DNA from: an uncultured Pseudomonas sp.
GTDB lineage: Bacteria; Pseudomonadota; Gammaproteobacteria; Pseudomonadales; Pseudomonadaceae
Assembly (NCBI RefSeq): GCF_946885955.1
Contig: NZ_CAMPHI010000010.1
Location: 73,274 to 137,273 of the forward strand
Length of the DNA stretch: 64,000 bases
Direction of reading: 5' to 3'
Of this stretch, positions 37,299 through 44,674 are shown piece after piece. The translations under genes and the position numbers were made by a program. Within the stretch, counting starts at the first letter, position 1. Each line of letters opens with the position of its first letter. The notes below the pieces were generated by a model. The model saw only the letters and a list, made by a program, of their open reading frames with translations, did not search any database and was not told where the DNA came from.

Positions 37299-38624
37299 TC
37301 AGAAATCCGAGACTTTGCCCCAAACCCCTTTGTTCAGGCGAGCCAGCCGGTATTGCGTGTGGTCCACAAACGGCGTCTTGCCCGTCGCCAGTTCGGCGAT
37401 CAGGCGCCCGGCGCCGGGGCCGATGCCGAAGCCGTGACCGGAGAAGCCGGCGGCCAGGATGAAGCCCGGCAGGTTCTGCGCTTCGTCGATGACCGGCACG
37501 CCGTCCGGGGTGCTGTCGATATAACCGGCCCAGCCGGCCTGAACGGGCACGCTGCCCAGCGCGGGCAACAGGCGGCGTGCACGGGCGAGGGTATCGCGCA
37601 GGATCGATTCCGACGGGCGCGGGTCGAGGATGCGCACGCGCTCCATCGGCGTGGGCCGGTCGAGCGCCCATTTGCTGCGCGTCTCGTGTCCGTACTGCCA
37701 ACCCTGCAGATCGCCAGGGGAGAGCATCTGCCAGCGCTTGGCGAACATCGGCAGGAAGTACGAGGAGAAGCGCAGTTGCTGCGGGGTCGGATCCACACAG
37801 GCGCGTCCGGAAATGGCCAGGGTATAGCCGCCGTCGCTGCGGCGGGTGACGGTCACCTCGCTGGTATGCAGCGCATCGGGAATCCCCTGGACGCCCGGCA
37901 TGACCGAGAGAATGGAGGAACGCACCGAGGCCTGGGGAAAGCGAATGCCCAATTGCGCGCAGAAGGACGAAGCCCAGGCACCGCCGGCCATCACCACCTG
38001 ACGAGTCTTGATCACGCCCTTTTCGGTAATCACCCCGGAAACCCGGCCCGCCTCGGTCTCGACGCCGCGGGCGGCGCAGAACTGGTGGATGGTGCCGCCA
38101 TGCTTGAGCACGCCCTTGGCGATCAGCGGCGCGGCACGTGATGGATCGGCGATGCCGTCGGACGGTGAGAACACGCCGCCCAGCCAGGGTTTGCCGGTGG
38201 CCGCGCCGCGCTCTGTGGCTTCGGCGCTACTCAGCATATGGGTGGTGACGCCCTGGGTAATGGCGAAGTCGCGCCACTTGGCCCAGCCATCGAGTTCGGC
38301 CTGGTTGTCCGATAGATAGAACAATCCGCAGCGGCGGAAACCGAGGTCCTCGTCGAGGTCGGCGGTGATCTCCTCCCAGAGCGCGAGGCTCTTGGTCGAC
38401 AACGGCAGCTCGCGCGCGTCGCGGTTCTGCTGACGGCACCAGCCCCAGTTGCGGCTGGACTGCTCGGCGCCGACCCGGCCCTTCTCTAGCAGGGCTACGC
38501 TCATTCCCTGGCGAGCCATGTAGTAGGCGGCGCATACGCCGATGATGCCGCCGCCGATGACGACGACGTCGGCGCTTTGCGGCAGCTCCGGGCTGGACTG
38601 CGTGGTGATCAAGGGCGCCGGCAT
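37299..38624 (-). CDS. FAD-dependent DAO-family amine/amino-acid oxidoreductase
   Basis: The 441-residue product has an N-terminal FAD-binding fold (VVVIGGGIIGVCAAYYMARQ) and EKGRVGAEQSSRNWGWCRQQ, a motif seen in DadA/glycine-oxidase-type enzymes. A C-terminal AAGFSGHGFGIGPGAGRLIA completes the flavin site. These enzymes oxidise D-amino acids, sarcosine-like or other secondary amines. No signal peptide or membrane anchor is seen. It stands alone on the minus strand, divergent from the cyclodeaminase-dehydratase pair, so a link to that operon is plausible. The exact substrate is unknown. Confidence 0.85.
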   Translation of the reverse strand: MPAPLITTQSSPELPQSADVVVIGGGIIGVCAAYYMARQGMSVALLEKGRVGAEQSSRNWGWCRQQNRDARELPLSTKSLALWEEITADLDEDLGFRRCGLFYLSDNQAELDGWAKWRDFAITQGVTTHMLSSAEATERGAATGKPWLGGVFSPSDGIADPSRAAPLIAKGVLKHGGTIHQFCAARGVETEAGRVSGVITEKGVIKTRQVVMAGGAWASSFCAQLGIRFPQASVRSSILSVMPGVQGIPDALHTSEVTVTRRSDGGYTLAISGRACVDPTPQQLRFSSYFLPMFAKRWQMLSPGDLQGWQYGHETRSKWALDRPTPMERVRILDPRPSESILRDTLARARRLLPALGSVPVQAGWAGYIDSTPDGVPVIDEAQNLPGFILAAGFSGHGFGIGPGAGRLIAELATGKTPFVDHTQYRLARLNKGVWGKVSDF

Positions 38625-39255
38625 TCTATTCTCCTGGCCTGAACTTATTGTTTAGGGCTTTGCAGCGGGCAAAGCCGGGTGTTGGTCGATTCGCAGCCGC
38701 GGAATAGGCTGCGGCAGGTATCCGCTCGCCAATACCGTTGCGTTGATTCCATATTAGGTATCTCGGCCCGAGGGGGGCTGTCGTATTGGCCGTGCGCAAT
38801 CGCAGAATCAGGCGTTTTCGGGGGCGCGCTCGGAAGTTTCTGCTGCGCTCGGTGGAGCGCTCGGCATGCGAGCGTTGACTATTCCGCCCACAACTTGCGG
38901 CTTTCCTTCCTTATGTTCTTTTCATCTGGAGGAAGGTGGCGATGCGCGATGCGTATGCCCGCTGCCACCTGCGCTGGGCGCTTCAGGCCCAGCACCGACT
39001 GAGGTGTACTCATATCGAGCTTTGCTGGGCGGCGCCAAAACTTTCGCCAATGGTGATGAAAAGAGTCGGAAATTGCTTATTCCCAGGGTATCCAGAATTT
39101 TCTGCCGAGCGCTCGCCAGCATACTGATCACAGCAAACCGGCACTGTCTTGCCGCGCTACTTGCGCCGAAAAGGGCAGACAGTCCCGCCCGACGATGCTG
39201 CGTAAATCCCGGTCAATTGCGCTTGCCCCGATTAGAGAACAGCGAGGTCCAGTAG
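38625..39255. other. Divergent intergenic region, no gene seen
   Basis: These 631 bp separate the minus-strand oxidoreductase and the plus-strand cyclodeaminase. No frame has convincing protein character on either strand. The region probably holds the two promoters. An AGGTCCAGTAG stretch just before ATG 39256 supplies the downstream ribosome site. Confidence 0.5.
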
Positions 39256-40248
39256 ATGAAAACACTGCTGCTTAGCAAAGAAGAAGTCGGCAGATTGATA
39301 TCCATGAAGGAAGTCATAGGCACGGTGGAGGAGGCCTACAAGGCCTTCAGTGGCGGGCAGGTGGTACAGCCCGACTACATCGGCATACATCTGCCGGAGC
39401 CGCGCGGCGGCGAGATCGACTTCAAGGTCGGTTACTGCAAGACCAATGAAATCATCTCGATGAAAGCCTCTTCCGGCGGCTTCCTCGATAACCCGACGGC
39501 GCATGGCGTGCCCAACGGCATGGGCAGCGTGCTGCTGTTCGATGCCAGGAGCTGCGCGCTGATCTGCGTGATGGATGGCAGCCTGCTCACCGGTCTCAGG
39601 ACCGGAGCCTCGGGCGCCGTCTCGGTCAAGGCGCTGGCGCGGAAGAACGCGAAGAAGATCACCTGCATCGGTACCGGTAACCAGGCGCGGATGCAGATTC
39701 GCGCCATCAGCCTGGTGATGCAGATCGAAGAGATCCACGCCTGGAGCAGAAACCCGGAGACATGCGCCCGCTTCAAGGCGGATATCGAAGGCGAATTCGA
39801 TATTCCCGTGATCCTGGCCAACTCGAAGAAGGAGGCGGTCGAGCAGGCCGACATCCTGATCACTACTACCCGTGGCAAGGGCCCGCTGGTGGAAGCCAGC
39901 TGGGTGAAACCCGGCACCCATATCGTCGCCATCGGCACGGATATGAAAGGCAAGCAGGAGCTCGAGCCCGAGATATTCCGCAACGCCAAGATCGTCAACG
40001 ACTCGATTTCGCAGTGCATCGACAAAGGGGAAACCTGGCATCCGCTGAACGCCAAGATCATCGGCCTGGACGATATCCACGGTGAGCTCGGCGAGATTCT
40101 GCTGGGCACCAAGCCGGGCCGGGAGAACGATGAGGAAATCACTATCTTCGACTCCACCGGCATGGCCATCCAGGACAACACCACGGCCGAAAAAATCTAT
40201 CGCAATGCGCTGGAAAACAACGTCGGAACCCTCTTTGCGTTCCTTTGA
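39256..40248 (+). CDS. Ornithine cyclodeaminase/mu-crystallin family dehydrogenase
   Basis: The 330-residue product fits the ornithine cyclodeaminase/mu-crystallin family. Substrate-end motifs are [20 protein letters not shown] and [17 protein letters not shown]. The NAD(P)-binding fold begins [16 protein letters not shown], and [17 protein letters not shown] follows. Family members cyclise ornithine, reduce ketimines, or act as EutC or iminosuccinate reductase (BhcD). Its partner 39 bp downstream is a threonine-dehydratase relative, the pairing seen in hydroxyectoine (EutBC) and beta-hydroxyaspartate (BhcBD) routes. The other genes of those routes are absent here, so no symbol is given. Confidence 0.88.
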   Translation: MKTLLLSKEEVGRLISMKEVIGTVEEAYKAFSGGQVVQPDYIGIHLPEPRGGEIDFKVGYCKTNEIISMKASSGGFLDNPTAHGVPNGMGSVLLFDARSCALICVMDGSLLTGLRTGASGAVSVKALARKNAKKITCIGTGNQARMQIRAISLVMQIEEIHAWSRNPETCARFKADIEGEFDIPVILANSKKEAVEQADILITTTRGKGPLVEASWVKPGTHIVAIGTDMKGKQELEPEIFRNAKIVNDSISQCIDKGETWHPLNAKIIGLDDIHGELGEILLGTKPGRENDEEITIFDSTGMAIQDNTTAEKIYRNALENNVGTLFAFL

Positions 40249-40286
40249 ATCTTGATTTTTCGGCAGTACGGAGAGAGGACATTTAG

Positions 40287-41258
40287 ATGCGCGACCATCC
40301 GACCATTCAGGACATCCGGGAAGCCCAGGAACGGCTCAAGCCCCATATCAAACATACTCCGCTGCTGCGTGCGGAGAAGATAGAAAAGGCCGCCGGTTGC
40401 CAGCTCTATCTGAAGCCGGAAACCCTGCAGATCACCGGGGCGTTCAAGATTCGCGGCGCGCTGAACAAGACGCTCTCGCTGCCCAGGGAAGAGATCGCCA
40501 AAGGCATCATCGCCACCTCTTCCGGCAATCACGCCCAGGGGCTCGCCTACGCCGCGCGCATGCTCGGGGTGAAAGCCATTCTGGTGCTGCCGGTGACCAC
40601 GCCGAAGATCAAGATCGCCAATACCCAAGCCCTCGGTGCAGAGGTCATCCTCTTCGATGGTGACACCGCTGCCCGTTGGAAAAGGGTGTACGAAATCGCC
40701 GAGGAAAACGGCTACGTGCCGGTCCATGCCTTCGAAGACCCGCTGGTGATGGCCGGTCAGGGCACCATCGGTTGTGAGATCCTCGAGGACCTGGAGGATG
40801 TCGATACCGTCATCATCCCCATGGGCGGCGGCGGCCTGATTTCCGGCATCGCCACCGCCATCAAGGAAACCAAGCCGTCGGTGCGGGTCGTCGGTGCCGA
40901 ACCGGCGTTGACCCCCAAGTACTACCACAGCCGGTTGAACAAGCAGCGCACCACGCTGCCGTTGCAGAACACCATTGCCGACGGCTTGCGCATCAGCGTG
41001 CCGGGGCAGAACCCCTATCCGATCATCGAACGTTACGTCGACGAGATTGTCCTGGTCGAGGACGAGCATATCGTCCAGGGCATGCGTGCGCTGGCCAAGG
41101 ATGCGAAACTGATCGCCGAACCCGCCGCCGCGATCGGCATAGGCGCGCTGCTGGCGGGCGTGGTCAAGGTCCGGCCGGATGAAAAGGTCTGCGTGGTACT
41201 GACTGGCGGCAACTGGGACCTGTGCGACCTGGCCGAGGTCTACGGCGCTGCCGATTAA
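40287..41258 (+). CDS. PLP-dependent threonine/hydroxyaspartate dehydratase-like enzyme
   Basis: The 323-residue fold-type II PLP enzyme has the Schiff-base lysine K54 in TGAFKIRGALN, the phosphate-binding loops SSGNHAQGLAYA and PMGGGGLISGIATA, and a C-terminal VVLTGGNWDL. It lacks the C-terminal regulatory ACT domain of biosynthetic IlvA, so a catabolic dehydratase is likely: threonine, serine, hydroxyaspartate, or EutB-type. It pairs with the upstream cyclodeaminase-family gene, and a truncated pdxJ-like gene follows 32 bp later, apparently once part of the same operon. Confidence 0.87.
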   Translation: MRDHPTIQDIREAQERLKPHIKHTPLLRAEKIEKAAGCQLYLKPETLQITGAFKIRGALNKTLSLPREEIAKGIIATSSGNHAQGLAYAARMLGVKAILVLPVTTPKIKIANTQALGAEVILFDGDTAARWKRVYEIAEENGYVPVHAFEDPLVMAGQGTIGCEILEDLEDVDTVIIPMGGGGLISGIATAIKETKPSVRVVGAEPALTPKYYHSRLNKQRTTLPLQNTIADGLRISVPGQNPYPIIERYVDEIVLVEDEHIVQGMRALAKDAKLIAEPAAAIGIGALLAGVVKVRPDEKVCVVLTGGNWDLCDLAEVYGAAD

Positions 41259-41290
41259 GCGCGGAACACTGGCGGAGCGAGCACGATGCG

Positions 41291-41552
41291 ATGACGAGTC
41301 TTTCCATCAACATCAACAAGATCGCATTGCTGCGAAATTCCCGCGGGAGGAACTATCCGGACCTGGGGGCTTTCGCGGCGCGCTTGTTTTCGCTGGGCGC
41401 GGACGACATCACCCTGCACCCGCGCCCCGACCAGCGACATGCCCGCTATCAGGATGTAAAGAATCTGGCAGCTATCTGCGACGAGTACGGCAAGGAGCTC
41501 AACGTGGAAGGCTACCCGACGCCGGAGTTCCTGGCCGTGGTCAAACAGACTG
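41291..41552 (+). pseudogene. Truncated pdxJ-like gene (pyridoxine 5'-phosphate synthase)
   Basis: The frame starts MTSLSININKIALLRNSRG and continues through LFSLGADDITLHPRPDQRH and ELNVEGYPTPEFLAVVKQT, all typical of the first ~87 residues of PdxJ (normally about 240). Homology stops at 41552, where the inverted repeat of the inserted cassette starts; the open frame then runs on into unrelated sequence until 41620. The rest of the gene was not found on the far side of the insert. It is probably a second pdxJ copy belonging to the preceding PLP-enzyme operon. Confidence 0.85.
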
Positions 41553-41597
41553 CCGTCCCTACCGCGACCATTGATTCAGGGCGACGTAGCTTTCGCA

Positions 41598-41738
41598 CTA
41601 CGCCGCTGGCTGCTGCATAACATAACGGCAGGCGCAGTATTCCTTGGCAGTGTAGGCGCCGAGGATGTCCGGGAAAGCTTGCAGGTGGGTGCGGTTCTGC
41701 CAGCCAAGGCCAATCAGCAGCGCCAGAATCAGCAACAT
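41598..41738 (-). pseudogene. Fragment of a small membrane protein gene with internal stop
   Basis: From ATG 41738 the minus strand reads one membrane helix (MLLILALLIGLG), then WQNRTHLQAFPDILGAYTAK and EYCACRYVMQQPAA, ending at TAG 41598. Past the stop the same frame continues CESYVALNQW up to the cassette end, so TAG probably replaces a Tyr codon (a YC pair). The pattern YTAKEYC.CRYV resembles a small conserved proteobacterial protein usually beside a serine hydrolase; I recall the family only loosely. Its 3' half is cut at the inverted repeat, so it is a double remnant. Confidence 0.5.
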
Positions 41739-41752
41739 CTGTGCGGATCAGA

Positions 41753-42694
41753 TCATTTTTCCTCTAAATCCACATGCCAAACATTGCCTGCTTTCTTTAG
41801 ATCAGTGACAGTCATTTGTGTATTTGGAGGAATCAATGCCTCTTTCTCCATCCCCCCAAAGCCGGAGATTGAATCAATACTCACAGCCGACTTGGCAGCA
41901 ATGTGTAGTTGCACCGAACCAGTAAACCTTGCGGCCACTGACGGAGATGTCGAGGTACTCATAAATGATGAATCTGTATAGGTTTTACCTACTTTGAATT
42001 CTTTTTGAACCTGCTTGTCACTATAGTTTTTCTTGATTCCACGATGCACCTCGTTTTTCACTTTGTCTGGATCCTCAGCCAATTTCGCCAAGCCACTATT
42101 AAGTGATTGAACAACTGGGTTGTCCACTTTATGGGGTTTGTCCCTTAGCATTTTATTGACGGGTCTAAACAATCCTCCTGCATATAAAGCAATACTCACG
42201 TATTCATTGGAGTTTAGAGCTGATGACTCCGGTTTATACTTTCTGTCTTTTAATGTTCCGTCTATATACTCGTCGGCACCTTTACTGGAGAAACCATCTT
42301 TTTTCAGCAGCTTTTTTAAGTCTGATTTGAGGGTGAAATCAGAGGTGTCGAAGTCTGCAAGTCGTCGGCCTAAGATAGAATTACCGAAGAGATCATCATC
42401 CGAATGTGTATCTAATTGACTGCCCCCTCCCAGTATCGATAAATCATTATGTGAATCGTTCCGGCTGTAAGTTTGAGGAGGTGATTCATAACCATATTGC
42501 AATAGCTGAGAGTCATGGTAAGGGTAGTCATGATTGTGGGTTTGAGAAGACGATGCATAGTCGTATGGATTCGTGTAGTTATCTGGGTTACTAAAAAATG
42601 AGCTGTAAGCGCTAGGAGATGAACTACCTGCCTCTTGCGTCGGCGACGCTGGATAATGAGTATCTAAAAAGTTGGAGATTGAATTCATATCCAT
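41753..42694 (-). CDS. Putative type III effector, mono-ADP-ribosyltransferase
   Basis: The 313-residue protein carries the R-S-E signature of arginine-type ADP-ribosyltransferase toxins. R218 lies in KNEVHRGIKK, the STS strand at residues 246-248 in SSFMSTSTSPSV, and the ExE pair E283/E285 in GGMEKEALIPP. IALYAGGLFRPVNKMLRDK fits the family's helix before the catalytic strands. This is the arrangement of ExoS/AexT and P. syringae HopU1/HopO1. Residues 1-100 are Ser/Asn/Tyr/His-rich and unstructured, as expected for secretion and chaperone binding. The start overlaps the chaperone stop by one base, with GGAGA upstream. Host targets cannot be read. Confidence 0.82.
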   Translation of the reverse strand: MDMNSISNFLDTHYPASPTQEAGSSSPSAYSSFFSNPDNYTNPYDYASSSQTHNHDYPYHDSQLLQYGYESPPQTYSRNDSHNDLSILGGGSQLDTHSDDDLFGNSILGRRLADFDTSDFTLKSDLKKLLKKDGFSSKGADEYIDGTLKDRKYKPESSALNSNEYVSIALYAGGLFRPVNKMLRDKPHKVDNPVVQSLNSGLAKLAEDPDKVKNEVHRGIKKNYSDKQVQKEFKVGKTYTDSSFMSTSTSPSVAARFTGSVQLHIAAKSAVSIDSISGFGGMEKEALIPPNTQMTVTDLKKAGNVWHVDLEEK

Positions 42695-43149
42695 TAGGTA
42701 TTCTCCTTTTCTGGTAGCACTTTTGCCAATCTGTCTCTTTTATAGCCAGTTAGAATTTTCCTGACCTGTCCAGCCAATAGGTGATGTTGTTCTAACATCA
42801 AGCCAAGATTATCTATTTGTATACCAGACAGGTCATGGGTTGATCGTAAGCATAAGGCATGATTTTCGAGATCAAGCGCAATGCTTGCAGCCAGGGTGTA
42901 TGCGGGGGAAAGATTTAGATTCAATGCCAGCGCCATCACACGGGCATCTTGTGAGGGGTCAATAGCAATCAGCCGGGTCAACACAAATAAAGCTTTGCAG
43001 TCTTCGGTTGGCACTAATAGGGTGAGTTCCGGCTCTGGCCCTTGCAGTATCAGATGACCATCATGCTCAAGAGAGTCTAACGATTTTCTATCATAGCCAA
43101 GCTGCATTAAACCGGATTTCAATAAGTTATATTTTTTGGATACATTCAT
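42694..43149 (-). CDS. CesT/Shc-like type III secretion chaperone
   Basis: This 151-residue protein is small and mildly acidic and lies directly upstream of, and overlaps, the effector gene. Its layout is that of class I type III chaperones: N-terminal helix (NLLKSGLMQLGYDRKSLDSL), strands HLILQGPEPELTLLVPTEDC and ALFVLTRLIAID, the long helix ALALNLNLSPAYTLAASIAL, then CLRSTHDLSGIQIDNLGLML and a final helix. Such proteins dimerise, bind the effector N-terminus and deliver it to the secretion ATPase. Assignment rests on fold pattern and context rather than on a specific motif. It is the first gene behind the hrp box. Confidence 0.75.
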   Translation of the reverse strand: MNVSKKYNLLKSGLMQLGYDRKSLDSLEHDGHLILQGPEPELTLLVPTEDCKALFVLTRLIAIDPSQDARVMALALNLNLSPAYTLAASIALDLENHALCLRSTHDLSGIQIDNLGLMLEQHHLLAGQVRKILTGYKRDRLAKVLPEKENT

Positions 43150-43192
43150 TTCACGTTAGCCTTGGTTGTCATATTGGTATGCTATGACGACG

Positions 43193-43220
43193 TGAGTGAC
43201 ATAATGACCGCTCCGGTTCC
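43193..43220 (-). promoter_or_regulatory. HrpL-type hrp box promoter
   Basis: On the minus strand GGAACC is followed after exactly 15 bases by TCACTCA, against the Pseudomonas syringae hrp-box consensus GGAACC-N15/16-CCACNNA; only the first base of the -10 part differs. The likely transcript would start about 6 bases downstream and reach the chaperone ATG after a leader of roughly 38 bases. This predicts control by an HrpL-like ECF sigma factor encoded elsewhere in the genome. Confidence 0.75.
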
Positions 43221-43328
43221 ATAAGTAATTGGGGGCAGATGCTGAGGTATTCCCATGATTTTTATTTAAATAACACTAGTAACGTGCGCAGCGGACGACG
43301 ACGGATCATGGCTGCACCTCGCTAGCCG

Positions 43329-43372
43329 GGTCGCGGTAGGGACGACAGTTACCTGCCGCCCCTACCGCGACC
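43329..43372. repeat. Inverted repeat at right edge of cassette
   Basis: GGTCGCGGTAGGG and CCCTACCGCGACC are 13-bp perfect inverted copies 18 bp apart and could form a strong hairpin. The left arm is the cassette's right terminal repeat; the right arm repeats the left end of the cassette in direct orientation. Confidence 0.85.
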
Positions 43373-43422
43373 ATCTATACGGCTGGACTTGTGCCTCGTA
43401 CGAAGATTTCCATCTGGAAACG

Positions 43423-43456
43423 AAAAAGCCCCAGAAGTCTTCAGGGGCTTTTTTAT
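43423..43456. terminator. Strong bidirectional intrinsic terminator
   Basis: AAAAAGCCCC and GGGGCTTTTTT pair around an 11-base loop. It lies outside the cassette and presumably ended a gene whose body is now lost, or insulates the flanking genes. Confidence 0.85.
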
Positions 43457-43960
43457 GAATTTGAAATGCTGCAGCGCGCAGGCCAGAAATTGTACGGTTG
43501 CTATGGCACTGCCTGCTGAAGCCGTTCAAGGAAATATCGATCAGGTTATTGATGAAATGGCGCAGGTGGTATGAGGGGGAGCCGTCACCCAACCATTTAC
43601 CCCGTCCCCAGAGTCCTGGGCATCTTGAAGATGCCCAAGATCAAAGTCGAGCGGCGAACCCCTGGTGCGCACGGCCTAGGCGGCCCCGCGAACCCTACGG
43701 TGGAAACAGAACCCGCTCGGCAGCGCAGATCCTGCTGTTTAACTCCGCAGGCCGCTCCTACACCTCGCCTGAAGAGGCCGTCCTGGGAACACGAAGTCGG
43801 GCGATAACGGGCTTTTCGAGGTCGGCCGCAGATCCTGCCAACATGCTCCGGATCGAGCAGGAATCTGCCTCAGTCACCCGCCAATAGAGCATTTCCGTAG
43901 GGCTGAGATTCATAGACTGGTAGTCACCAACCTGTCATCCACACCCTGGAGATCGCCCAA
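43457..43960. other. Intergenic debris, no gene supported
   Basis: About 500 bp without a recognisable protein on either strand. Short plus-strand frames exist (for example ending LPAEAVQGNIDQVIDEMAQV at 43574) but show no family resemblance I can name. A GGAG at 43948-43951 serves the downstream GTG start. The region may be the scar of gene loss next to the cassette. Confidence 0.5.
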
Positions 43961-44674
43961 GTGACTTACAAACCGAAATTCATCAGCTTTGATTGCTACG
44001 GCACGCTCATCAACTTCGAGATGGGCCCGACCGCGAAAAAACTTTTCGAAGATCGTGTTCCGACTAATCGGATGCAGGCTTTTCTAGACAGTTTTGGCTT
44101 TTACCGCCTCGATGAAGTACTGGGTGAGTGGAAACCATTCTTCAACGTTGTTGAAAACTCCATTCAACGGGCATGCAAGGCACACGGCGTGGAATATCGT
44201 CCGTCCGACGCGCTCGCCCTGTACCAGGCCGTGCCGACCTGGCAGCCGCACCCGAACGTCGTCGAGACGCTGCAGGCAATCGCGCCGCATGTCCCGCTGG
44301 TGATCCTGTCGAACTCGATGGTCGATCTGATTCCGCACAGCGTCGCCCACCTCAAGGCGTCTTTCCACGCGGTCTACACCGCCGAGGAAGCCCGCGCCTA
44401 CAAGCCGCGGGCGCAGATGTTCGAATACATGTTCGATCAGCTCGGCTGCGGCCCAGAGCAAATGATGCACGTCTCGTCGAGCTATCGTTACGACCTCATG
44501 ACCGCGAACGACCTGGGGTTCATGGCCAAGGCCTTTATCGATCGCGGTCACGAGCCCTCGTTCGAAGGTTTCGAGGGTTATGGTGTCAACCGCCTGACCG
44601 ATATTCGCCAACTTCCTGGTTTGCTTGGGCTCGACTTCCTGCCTCAGGCCGCAACGATGAAACGGGGCGCGTGA
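43961..44674 (+). CDS. HAD-superfamily hydrolase, haloacid dehalogenase type II-like (copy 1)
   Basis: The 237-residue product has HAD motif I with nucleophile D11 in ISFDCYGTLINFEMG, motif II VILSNSMVD, the lysine in ARAYKPRAQMFEYMF and acidic motif in SSSYRYDLMTANDLGF. Overall it resembles L-2-haloacid dehalogenase type II, but the usual SSNxxD active-site stretch reads SSSYRYD, so dehalogenation is doubtful. GTG 43961 is used, with GGAG nine bases upstream. The stop overlaps the kinase start by one base, and a paralogue lies at 50065, suggesting a role in amine or phospho-intermediate catabolism. Confidence 0.85.
   Translation: MTYKPKFISFDCYGTLINFEMGPTAKKLFEDRVPTNRMQAFLDSFGFYRLDEVLGEWKPFFNVVENSIQRACKAHGVEYRPSDALALYQAVPTWQPHPNVVETLQAIAPHVPLVILSNSMVDLIPHSVAHLKASFHAVYTAEEARAYKPRAQMFEYMFDQLGCGPEQMMHVSSSYRYDLMTANDLGFMAKAFIDRGHEPSFEGFEGYGVNRLTDIRQLPGLLGLDFLPQAATMKRGA

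Larger units (their letters stand above)
41549..43349. mobile_element. AT-rich cassette bounded by inverted repeats, carrying effector-chaperone operon
   Basis: The two ends are inverted copies of a 21-bp sequence with one mismatch; the perfect 15-bp core is GTCCCTACCGCGACC (41555-41569) and its complement (43329-43343). A further direct copy of CCCTACCGCGACCAT lies at 43360-43374. Within, the coding part is visibly AT-rich (around 40% GC by eye) against a GC-rich genome. No transposase or integrase is encoded, so this would be a passenger unit moved in trans, or the remnant of a larger island. The left end cuts pdxJ homology precisely. Confidence 0.65.

Noticed and set aside
43140..43260. 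ExsA-type activator site upstream of the chaperone gene instead of an hrp box
   Set aside because: I could not find a matching A-rich ExsA site at the right place, whereas GGAACC-N15-TCACTCA fits the HrpL consensus closely.
41549..43349. Insertion sequence with its own transposase
   Set aside because: Neither strand encodes a transposase or integrase; only the effector, chaperone and a gene fragment are present.
43362..43592. 76-codon minus frame next to the cassette
   Set aside because: It runs through the strong terminator at 43423-43456 and has no recognisable domain.
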